Shown in pieces: positions 17,201 through 29,500 of a stretch of 64,000 bases of DNA. This DNA comes from Nymphaea colorata (taxonomy: Eukaryota > Streptophyta > Magnoliopsida > Nymphaeales > Nymphaeaceae), in NCBI RefSeq assembly GCF_008831285.2, contig NC_045151.1, positions 1,049,544 through 1,113,543 of the forward strand. The letters are read 5' to 3'. The notes beneath the pieces were generated by a model. That model did no database searches and was not told the DNA's origin. It worked only from the letters and a program-made list of their open reading frames with translations. Each line of letters starts with the position of its first letter. Position 1 is the first letter of the stretch. A program made the position numbers and the translations under genes.

Positions 17201-20200
17201 TGCGGGTGCAGTGAGAATACACACACAGACTCTTTGCATGTGTATGAAATTGTTTACAAACAACAAATTTGGCAATAAAATTGCCCACAAATAACAGAAA
17301 TAGCAATAAAAATTTAACAAGCTATGATTTTTCAGATGATTCAATGAAAAGGAAAATAAATTGCTTGTTGCCTTGCCACACGTGAGCTGCATCCAAGTCG
17401 AGTCCATGCTAGTTAGGGAGCGAGAGCATGAGAAGAAGAAGAAGAAGCTTCTGATTTTAGATAATCTGATAATGTAAGCATATTTGCTCAACGGATATGG
17501 TCTTTGGTGTACCTATAAATCATAGAGAGGAAGCGAGAAATAATTAGCCTACATAGAAAGTGCTAGAGAAACATAGGCGTGCATGCCAGTGTCACCAATT
17601 CTCCAAGATAAGCATCCTTGACTGGTAAAGTTCCAGGTGACATGAGATTACTGTGCACGAGGTTGTTGTCATTGTTGGTCTTGGTACCACCAATTGTGTT
17701 GGACACAAATATGGCTCCTAGGTGGAGCAAACTCCCCAGGTTGGTGTTGACTGTTGAGTCTGTTGACTTGCTGAAGGTACTTACAATGTGATATATTGGA
17801 AAGGTTATGAATATCCATTGTTCACTTGCAAGTGAAGATGTTTTCATGTCCGTGTGTTTGGTCTCAATTATGGTTCTATGAGATCGGAACAACAATGTTA
17901 TTTTGGCAGTTTAAGTAAGACTTCTATGAACTATGGAGCTTCACTCAAAGGGCGTCTATGTCAGATGCAATATTCATATGATAATTTCCTACTAGTTGTA
18001 TCTGAATTCATGACTTGGGTCTGAGCACATGCATGTAAATGTGTGCATCTATTCTGCAATCTGCATGTATTCAAGTCACAAATATCAATGATTTCTTGAA
18101 AATTTTACCTCTGAAATATCATATTTACCATTTCTTAATTATTTTGGTAATTTTTTGTGATTCATTTTATTGTTTGATAGTTTTGCATCTTGAAAATTTA
18201 TATGTTATTTTGATCTCATTGGGAGGAAAAAGTTGCAGGTATTCTGAGTTAATCTTTAAAATTATAGAAAATCAGCAACATGAAGAGAAATGTGCCTAGT
18301 ACCGCCATATCTACTGCTTTATTAAGTATTCAAATAGTGTGAAATTATGTGAATTTGTTTAATTCTAACTCTTTCTCATGTATGACATCTTTTATGTTTC
18401 CCAGATCCGTAGTCCGTAAAGTTTAGCTCTTAGGTTAAGATGCTTGTTTGTTCCGATCAGCCCAACCTTCAAATTTTAATTCGTTGTTATAGTTGTGTGT
18501 ATGTAATTGAAGAACTAATAAGATTTTTTATGTATTTAATTTCCAGGGACAATCTCTGCATGTCACAGAAGAAGTTCAGCCACTCTCTCTGAAGAAATCT
18601 CCAGTAGCTAAGCCAAAGGTGGTTGATGCAACTCATTTGTTTATGCTGCCTCATCGGACAACTCGTCCTGATCATATAGTTGTCATACTTCGCGGTCTTC
18701 CTGGTAATAATTTTTATGTTGCTTTATTTTGTAGAACTCATAGTTGGACTTACTAGTTACTCCTTTTTTTTGCATTGTTCAATGATATTTAGTTGCAAGA
18801 TTGTTGTAGATGCTGGAATATCTCTTTTTGCTTTTATTTGTCACAGATGCAAAACAACATTTGGTGAAGGACAAGTTAGTGTGCCTTGACTATCGTAAAC
18901 TTCCTTGTGGCACCTGTAATTTGGGGCTTAAAATCTTATCATTCTTGGTGGCACTTTTTCTTGAATGATAGCTATTTTGTAGTATGTCTACAAAGCTACC
19001 ATTTTCAGCATCTATACTTCAAACTTTTGAGAGTTTGAGTAGTGTCTGATAGGAATATATAAGTAGTCTGGGTATCTGGCTGGTCTGTATTGTTTCTTGG
19101 ATTTTGTGCAAAGAAACGGACGTCCCATCGAACATGAGATCTGATTTCAGTTTTCCAATGAATGTAGGACTGCATTTGGTTGTTTGCAGCATAGTCACAA
19201 AAAACGCGAAAAAATGCGATAAGTTAAATTGCCGTTTAAACCTTAAAAAGACACGTTTTTTTTTTTAAAACGTTAAAAACGAAAAAATGCATGTTGTCCC
19301 TTTTTTCATTTTTTTATTTTTTTAATACCAAACAGTTTTTTTTTTCATTTTCTATTTTTTATTTGTTGCAAATTTACTTATCTTTTGATGTTTGTGTTAT
19401 TTGTTTCTCACTTATTTTATTTTTTCCTCATTTTTAGTTTTTTTAAATTTTTAAAAATTTACGTATTTTTTCCTTTTTTTCTCCTTTTTTTTCAAGCTTG
19501 CCGTATTATACCCGAGAAAAACCTCACCGTTCAAAACTCCGAAACATTATTTATGACTATGGTTTGTAGATATCTGAACTTCACCATTCGTATAAAAATT
19601 CATATAGGTGCCTGAAATAAGAAGCTCACCTGGTCAACAAATGTTGGCCACTAGCACACTTTGTTGGTTGGTGGAACAAATGAAAAATTAATCTTGAAAT
19701 AACTAAGTTGGATTTACCTGAGTTCCCACCTCAGACTAGTATTATAGGCTAGTCTTTTGCACATTCAGGCTTAAATTTGGTTTGAAATTTTGTGTATTTG
19801 GTTTTGATTCACGATCCAATTTCAGCTGATATCTGATTTTTACTGGACAAAGTATCATCTATATCTGAATTGTATCTGATTCATTTGAAACCTAATTTTT
19901 ATGGCTTTTTAGATGTTGCAATTTTTGTATAATATTCTGGGATGCTGTAATATTTTGTCTACTACTAGTTTAGTAGTTTATACCATTTAGAAACTCTGTT
20001 ACTCTTCAATGGATAGAAACAAAACACTTATTAAGGACTGAATGATGGTTCTCTTTTATGGTTTTGGTAGCAGGAGTTGTTGGTCTCTATATTATCGTCA
20101 GAGGGCATGGAAGGTTTCAGAAAGAAAGATTTGAGGAGCTTTTCTTTGTTCTTTTTTTATTTTCTAATGTGTGTGTGTGTGCGCATGTGTTTTTTTTTTT

Positions 20201-20463
20201 TTTTTGGGGGGGGGGGGGGTGTGGGAGGGGGGAAGGTTGTTACAGATGCAAATGGTTTGGGAGAGGGTAGAGGGAATAAACTCATACAAACCAAATAATA
20301 CTTCCTGTTCTTGCATTATCATCTGTTATCTTCATATTGTTAAGCTTTTTAGTTTGTACAGTTTAACGAGGCTGTAATCCGTATTAGATGGCTTCTGAAA
20401 TCTCTTTTGGTAACCAATGCTCTATGTGTTCATGGCAAAAAAGGTTACAGCAGTGGAGACATT

Positions 20464-20526
<63 letters not shown>

Positions 20527-23500
20527 AGGAGAGAGAGGGAGTTACACGGCTATTAAGAAGTTTTGAAGGAAATGCCAGGGTCAGTGTTAAATGTTTCAAA
20601 CACAAGATATGCATGTACATTTTACATACTTGTGAAGATTTTTCAATTTTTTATTTAACTAAGTGCATCAGGGGAAACACTGTTTACCATCTTCGCCAGT
20701 AAAGAGGCATAATCTGTAACTTCATTCAGACTACCTTAACATTTGTAATGTTACTCTTATTATGTTTCCAAATTCCTCACTACCTTCTTCTTTTCTTCCC
20801 AGGTTGTCACTTGTTGATTCACAATAGTGACCATGAAACAACTGATGATATAACTTGTTGGCTATTATTTCACATCTATATCTTGTTTGTCTAACTCGTA
20901 AACATTGTAATTTGTGATTTTGCTATTTAATGGTACTTTTTGCACCATGTTGGTGATGAAATGAGTGCTGATCGCCTCTATGATTCTACTATTCTTGTTT
21001 CCAGTGGAATTGTACCTCTAACAGATGGGTTGGTGACGTGGTGTTATCTTTGATTATACTTTTAAATTTTATGATTTTGTTTATTTTCTTTGGTCTCTTA
21101 CTGGTTACAGAAAGATTAGACAAATTAATACTTATTGTTTTCAGGAAGTGGTAAAAGTTACTTGGTAAAGGCATTACGTGATTTAGAGGTTTCAAATGGT
21201 GGCAATGCACCACGAATCCATTCCATGGATGATTACTTCATGACTGAAGTTGAAAAGGTTTATTCTTTGAATATAGTGTATTGTGCTTGCTAATTTCAGT
21301 CAATATTTGCTTATCCCTTGCATGGCATCTTATTGTATGCTCACTGTCTGAGTTTCAAGAGCATTGATAGTTTCTGGAGACTGAAAAAGTAGCTGAAACA
21401 GGATGAGGAGAGCGAAAGTTCCAAAACTTCTGGAGCTGTCAAGGGGAAGCGGACCATCACAAAGAAAGTAATGGAGTACTGTTATGAGCCAGAAATGGAG
21501 GAGGTAGCATTTTGGAATGCTTTTTTACATTATAAGAACTGCATTTGGAACTTCCATCATCTTCCAAATTTTGTTTTACGGACATTGTCATGGGATACAT
21601 GTTTTCTATCATTGCCTCTTTCTGATGCCATTGCACTTTTTCAGAATTTGCTATTCTCTTATCTTTGCATAAACATGAATCCACTTGTCAGCTTTTTGAC
21701 TCATGTAGCATATGAAACTGTTTCTGTATTTGTTTTCACAAGATATCAGTTGCAAAATTGATGTTGGAAAAACCAAAGTTTCTTGGTCTTGTGGAAAATT
21801 TTGATTAGTTTTGTTTTTTCTTTGGTATGGTCCTTTAAATACAGTTAGACAATTCACAATGTTGATCCTTCATTTTGGATTTATTTTTCTATATTTTGAA
21901 AATTTGTTGGGTAAAGTTCTGATTCTTTAGTACTTCTATGATGTATCGATGTTCATTCTTTTGCTTTATAGATGAAAATTTGAAACTTTTTATTTTGAGA
22001 CTGTATGTGTCTGAAAAGTCAGAGTGAAATAATGGCATTGAACTGTTCTGCATACTTCAAAGCATTCTCCTAACATTTGGGTTCTACAAATGGCACCAAA
22101 GATTTTGTATGTTGATCAGAGATTCAGAGTCAAGACCAAAAAGTTTGCTGATGGTCTGGGAAACATAGAGTTTGTCTTGGCCATGAAAATTATCATAGTT
22201 GCAAAATTTAAATGCACTGAACCTTCTATATATCATTATTTTGTTATTCTATGGTAGGCCTATCGAGCAAGCATGTTGAAAGCGTTTAAGAAGACACTAG
22301 AGGATGGAATTTTCAAGTTTGTGATTGGTATGAGTTTTTGGTTAAATTTGCATTATGAGATGAATTGTATTATTTCTTGATTTTTTATTTTGATTCTGGT
22401 TCGGCATTTTTTCCTGGTAGATTTGGCTCTTGTGTGAGTATTAATTGAAATTCGTCATATATTTTGTGAAATGTTATACTTTTCAAATGTAAATGCATTC
22501 TTGTGGAAAGTACCTTTTTTCATTTCATTTCATTTGCTATGTTTGCCTTGAATACATTTGCTTGCCCATACTGTATTTGGATTTCGGTCACTTGCTTGGA
22601 ATGGGTATTAAAAGTTACCCCTTTGTAACTTGTAATTGTTAGCTAAACTAGCTACGATTAAGGGTAGATCCATGAAATTGTGATAGGTTCTTTTGTTACT
22701 TTAGCTGCTTTTGATTGGTAAGTTGAATACTTCTAGCATGGTTTAGGATAGCAAAATGCGGTGTCTTCATGCCGCTTCAGTTTCACTAACCACAGATGCA
22801 GTGCTGTTCGACAATTGACCCATTTGTTGGTGGAATGTGTCCTTTTCTTAGTGGATGACCGCAATCTGCGGGTAGCTGATTTTGCTCAATTTTGGGCAAC
22901 TGCAAAGGTATAACCTTTTTCTCTGTTTTGACAACCTTAGTAAGTACTTGTATGCCTTTCTGTTGTCACTTTTTCTTGTTTTTGACTGGTAACAGGTTCT
23001 GTTGTTCTTGTGAATCTTCACTTTGCACTTGTGTTTGGCACTTGCATATTAGTAGTTCCTTGGGCAAATTGTTAAAGAGTAAAACCTAATGATACAAATA
23101 GATATCATATGCCTTTTTATGGTCGCCTGCTTTGGCATGACTATGGCATCTCCTCAAGGTCTTTACAGTATCTCGTACTCAGTACTTTTATACATGTGAA
23201 AATATGGGTTTTGGCTTTTGTCGTTTCTGCAAAATAACTTGTTGGTTGGAATACCTCCATTTATTGTTGTAATAAAAGGATTCAAAACTTTCTGCCTTGA
23301 GGCTACTCTCCTTGTGTGGAATGGAAACAACTAGTAGACTCTGATACCAAGAAACTGGGATTCTGAAGTCAGAATAAATACAGCCAATGATACTTATAGC
23401 TGTCTGTTTCATTGTTAAAATAAATGTTTTAAAGCACATAATGTAACCTGTATCAGTTGGGCCAATAGTTAGATGTCACAAAAACATTTATAAATTTATT

Positions 23501-26500
23501 TTTTTTAATGTTCAAAATTTCGAAAAATTATAAAAATAGGAAAAATTGTACAAAAATAGAACAAATCAAGAAGAATGTGTTTTATAAAAAGCATGTGAAG
23601 CATAAATATTGAAATGACTACTCATCAATTTGGCATGCATAAATCATATTAAGTCAAAACCCATAAAAGAAAGCTTAGTCTTCTACATCAGGAAACAAAC
23701 TTATTCAAATAAAAAGACAAATGACTGTTTGTTGATCATCTTCGTTTTGATCTTCATTTCCATCATCTGCTTCAAATTCAACATCTTTTCTGGCGTAACT
23801 ATAAACTTTCTCTGCTCCTTTGATATCGAATCACTAAGGATCTTCCTTTGAGCAGATCTATTCCGTCTTTGGTGGCAGGTCCTTATTCAACTTGCCTTAT
23901 GCTTTTTTCTTGAAGTTTTATCTAATTGCCTAAATTTATTAATAACTCAATATATATTATAAAGCAAGTGTAGATTAATGGGTTTACAATAACTTACTAC
24001 CTTTATCTCATTTCACACATATTATATGGAGCATAAACGAGGTCATTCAGCTCTTTTATGTTATAGACTTTTTCTCTTTTTAGTATTGATTTGTTGGTAA
24101 AAACTCTCATTTGTTTCATATGCACTTGCATTGTACGTCTAACTGAGGAATTTGATTGTGAAATCTTTAAGGTTTGGGCAGTCAATCACAAACCTATTCC
24201 ACCATATATCTAAATATAAATAAAACATTATGAGAAACAATAAATACAGTTACTGAATGACAATTATGAAAGATAAATTGTGTGTATAATACCTTGACAA
24301 GTTGTGGTTTTGTTTCAAGAGACTGCACTTCTTCCCATGTCACCTTGGTTCAATGACTAATGTCTCAATGCAGTCTAGTAAACTCTTGTTCGCCTCTCTG
24401 TCCATTTTAAATTTTCCAGAATACCTCAACATAATATTGAAGTAATATGCTGCTGCATGAAGGGAATGATAAAGTTGCCCAGTCCACCTCATAACTGTAA
24501 TATTTTATGTGGCCATATGCAACTTCTTTTCCTTGAGGTGCTCCTTAATTTTCCCTTTGCTTCTCCATGACTTCATAGAGGTTCAGGTACCCCATGGCAG
24601 GCTTTTCTTCCGTATCTACCAATCTTAAAACTTTAATAAGGGTATACTGACTTTCAGTAATTAAAACATGATTCCAATAGTTTACTGTTGAGTACAATGT
24701 TCACAACTTCCCTTGATTTTCTCTTATGAGCTTGTGGATGGAGAATCCATTTGGGACTAAAAAATGTCTGCAAACAATTGTAGCAAATCTAGTTTGTGAA
24801 GGTCGGATCAGTTCAACGCCATGTGTATATTTTCTCATCAAACTTAACACATGAGCATAATTGTGAATGTCTTTTGTAATCTCTTGGCTTTGTTTACAAT
24901 TGATTTCATCTCATCCATCTCACCATGATCCTTGAGCATAAGATTGAGGCAATGAGTAGATTATGTAGTCCAAAAGAATGCCCATACTCTGAAGCCAGCA
25001 TTCTACACACAACTTTACGTTTTGTTGCATCATCCATGATTAACCACAAAACATTCTTAGGTCTGATCTCTTTCGTTACATCATTAAAAGTACGAAACAA
25101 AATACTAGTAGTTTTTTGACTGACTGATAAATCAATAAATTTCAAAAAACATATCTTTAAGTTTAAACCACCTCCCAATTGCATTTATTTATTTTTTCTA
25201 CCAAATAGTTGGTAGTCATAGGCGTCTTAGGTTGACAACCTGAAGTAGTATTAGAAAAAAAATCTTCTAATTAAGGTGCAAGCACTCAACCTACCATTGG
25301 TGCTCCATGCTCTGTTGCAAAACCTATTTATTGTTCTACCTGTTGTTTTTCTACTAGATTCTCCACTGGGTGCTCTAGCACCTTTTCTTCTTTTTGTTGT
25401 TCTTCTTCCTTGTGTTGTATTTCTAACGAGATTGTCGATTTCTCATGGGTAGGCTAAGTCTACAATATTTTAGGTTCTCTAAGGCTCTTCTAGTGTGTTT
25501 GGCTCCTTGGGCTCATGCTTTCCTTTTTAATGTGACAGAGGTCGGGGTATGAAGTTTACATTCTTGAGGCGACTTACAGAGACATTGCGGTGAGTTTTTT
25601 TGTCACATTGTCCTATATTGCATTCTGATTAAGTTGAGAATGCTTATACGGTTCTCGCATTATAGATATTGATCATATTCATAGTTCTTATGGTTGATTG
25701 GACTGGTTTTTCCTCATCCTGAAGTTAGGTGCTTTATGGAAAGGATAACAAGGAATAGTTTATTACATTGGATATTGCTAACAGGGTCTACTGAATCTTT
25801 GATTTTAAGGGGCAAAACAAATTCCATGTATAAGGAGTACCTCTCTATGGTTAACATATGAAAGTCGCTTTTCTGCTGATATTACAAACATGCCATTGGA
25901 AGATGGTATTCCCTATATAGTGAGCATAAAAACATTGTCATCTCAAAGTGGTATTTTCTAATTTACGTTGAGCTAACAATGATCTTCATATTAGAAAAAG
26001 CACCACCTGATTGTGTCAATATATGAGCACAGTTATTATCAAAGTCTCTCATTATCGGCCTCTCAAGTCATTTATGTCTTCTGTCATGAATACCATGCTG
26101 ATCATCAACTGACATGCCTTTCAGAGCCTATTTATAAACATTTCTCATTTTCTGATTTGTATCGTGGATACCATGTTTCCTAACTTCATGGCATGCCTTC
26201 TGGAGCCTATCTATAAATGTTCCTTGTTTCTCATCTTGAGAACCTGAGTGTTTATCTTTATCGTTCCCCTTTTTCTCAATAAAGTGGTTATTTGATTTGT
26301 CTTTTGCTTGATTTTCCCATGATAGATAGCTATTTTGAATGAAGTTTGATTATCAGAATGTATTATGGGGACCAAGTACCAAATTAGAAATTTAGGGTCA
26401 TACTGTCATTCAATGGATAAAATGTATAGACTACACTCACGCCGTGCTGTTCTTTTCTATGAAATTTATAGAGCCAAAATGGTAGTCCGTTTGATCAAAG

Positions 26501-29500
26501 TATTGACAGGTTGCACTTTTTTTTTTTTTTGGGGGGGGGGGGGGAGTGTGTGGGGGGAGCGGGCACATTGGATGCAAGGTTGATGTCTAATTGTGTTTCC
26601 ACTAATTCAAGTATTATATGGATTAATGGAGATTTATCTAATTGCTTTTTGTTTTCAATGGAAATATTTGTGTTGCAAAGTTATGAAAAACTTGAGGGTG
26701 GTTTATTGTAGCTTTGATATTTATGTAAGCTCAACCTGATTCATTCATGTTACCACTTATACGTGCTATCATTGTAACCTACAGCATAGAAGGGGTATTT
26801 GACTGGAAATATTTCAAAGTATTATGATTTTCTTGAGATATATTTTCTTGGGTTTCTTAAAGGAACTAGATCTTCAGAATATCCTGAGACCTTCTGTTGT
26901 TTTTGCAAGTATTAAAGGCTTAAAGCTTTTGATATTATCACCATTGAGAGCCTCTCTGTTTTGATGTAGTTAAAAAAAGGTGTAGCTCTTCAGGCTAGTA
27001 TTTTATGTTCATATATGCAGGGCTTACCCTTGTCTTTTCCTTCCCTAAGTCCTGAACTCTATTGTTCTTTTTATTCATTTGATGCCAAACATAAATATTA
27101 TTCACTTTCCACTTTTGATGATTACAAATGTAAATTGAGCACATCTTTGCGTTAACATGTTGTAGTGGTCCTTTATGATATGTTGGTTCATGCCAAATTA
27201 GGGATGTGCGGCTAGGAATGTGCATGGCTTTACTTCTGAGGACATTCAGAAAATGGCAAATAAATGGGAACACACTCCACCTTTATATCTACAACTAAAT
27301 ACCCAGGTCTGCGCTGGTGCTCGCATCATTTATTCCATTAGCATTTACTAACCTGATCATCAATGCAAATGGTGCTGCAGTTGTCTTCAGCTACCTGCTT
27401 AGATCATCTAGTAACTTTCCCTTTTCATTTTTTATTGCAGTCACTATTCCACGGCGATGATCTGAATGACCGAGGGATTGCAGAGGTAATTATTTCTGTT
27501 TTAGAGATGAGAAAAAGTGTGCTTTATTTCATCCATGTTGATATGACAGAAAAGTTATATTGGTTAATATATTGTCTGAAAATGTGCTTTTTCCATTTGT
27601 ACCATGAAAATGTGCTTTTTCCGTCATTGTGCTCCGTTTACTACTACCCATTTGATGTTATTTGATTCTGTTTTCTTTTGAACACATTGTTTTTCTTGCC
27701 TCTGTACTTGAGCAACAGGAAACGTGAACTTGGTATTTCAGTGGATGGTGGTAAGTGTTGGGAATAATCATGATTTAACATTCTTTTTTTTTTCTTTCTC
27801 AATTTCCACCAAGTTTATGTTAGAGTATTTTTGTACATTCCTAGGTGATGGATGTCTCCTGATGAACAACTGTCAACCTAACGACTATTTACTTAGTTGG
27901 GGACTAGTCGGCTAATCCATGATCGAGTTGTTGGCTGGGCCATGGTTTCAGGACCATTAATTGATTAGTTAAGCTTTTGGGCCTTAGGTGCATGTGTTAA
28001 GACTTTTTCTTTTGCCTTTTTGTTAGTACCTCTGTGTGTGTGTGCTGTATGCACATGTGCATATGCGATATACACATACATATAAGCAGAGATATCTCGC
28101 TTAGGTTACCATTACTAACTAATTAATGTTACCTGCAGTACTTTCCAACGAACTAGGTGCGAGAGATAGACTAAGTTAGAAGGTTGACTTGTCTGACTTA
28201 CTAGTTGTTGGTTTAAAATACTCTTGTCAGTAACAACTGAATAATTGGGATATTGACAAGTATGGTTTGGACTTTGAACGTTTGATATCATCGATGATAT
28301 GATATATGGAATGTTTTACATGTATGACTGAATTTTGTTAATGAAGCATAACATAGTGTTTTCATTACATGTATAGATGGATTTTTAGCTTGACCTTTCT
28401 CAACAAAATTGCTATGCTGATTGTTCTGCTTTATCTGAACCTTGTCATTCCTCCAAATAGCCTTGTTTCTTTTGTTGGTAGTGCAAGAAAGTACACCTGT
28501 CCATGATAATGTCTTGCTTACAGGTGGAGATGGATATGGAGGAAGTGGACTGCAGTATGGAAGAACCCCTTTTGAAGAATGATGAGAAATTTATACAGAA
28601 TCCTGATTCCCCATCACCAGATTATGAATATGAAGGTACATATCCTTTTCGTAACCTTTTAGAATAAATCTTCTGACTCGGCTTTCAGTGCTAATTGCAA
28701 AATTTGGGGCAGTTGCATTTTTTGTTTGGAAGTCTGTAAGCCCAGTTGTTGGGCTGGTTGTATAAATCTTCTGTACTGTGTGTGTTTTTGCTTTTTCTTT
28801 GGTCTGTTAATAAAGTGTTGTGAATCCTCTCCCTCGTCAAGAGTGTGGGGTTTTTCTTCTTTTGTTTTTCTTTTTCTAACTGCTGGGCTACATAATGGTT
28901 TTATAGGTTCATATTCCTAAATATATTTTAGTTCCTTTGTTGGGAAGTTAGATTTATATTTTGTGAAGGGAAACTGATCATTCATGTGGAAATGTTTTTA
29001 AAATGAGAAGGTGCATTGAGCGTATGCATTGTTTCCCCTCTTCCTCGTTCTCATTCTTCCTCTCTTTTGCCTTGCTGTACTTTCCTTCTGCCCTGGTTTG
29101 CATCTCTGTGGCCTGTGGGATGAATAATGGTTTGCATCTTATTCTTGTGTGATTGCTTTTGTTGGTTTTCTTAGGGCATCATTCTGGAATTGGGCAGAGG
29201 TGGCAAGCTGAAATTTCTGACTCGTTAAAAGAAGTTAAAGAAATAGAGAAAAGTAAATGGTCCAAGAATATGGATGAGGTTGCTGATGTGGTAAAACCAC
29301 CTAAGAATACGTCTCAGACTGCACTCTCTGGACTGATACAGGCATATGGCAAGGGAGATAAATCTATCCGTTGGGGTGATAATGTAAGTCATTTGATCCC
29401 AGCTTGTCTTAATTTTGTGGTGAGATACTCTCTATTTCTCTTTTCTGCAGAAGCATCATGCTTCATAAGAATGAATTTCTACATGAAAACATGTGCATAG

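Noticed and set aside
17563-17895. 110-codon minus-strand open frame in YLPM1-like intron 1
   Set aside because: No recognised motif, antisense within an intron next to hAT-like repeats, and no splice context.
20384-20702. Open frames with SLSLSL or ERER repeats
   Set aside because: Translation of the (GT)n(GA)n tract within an intron.
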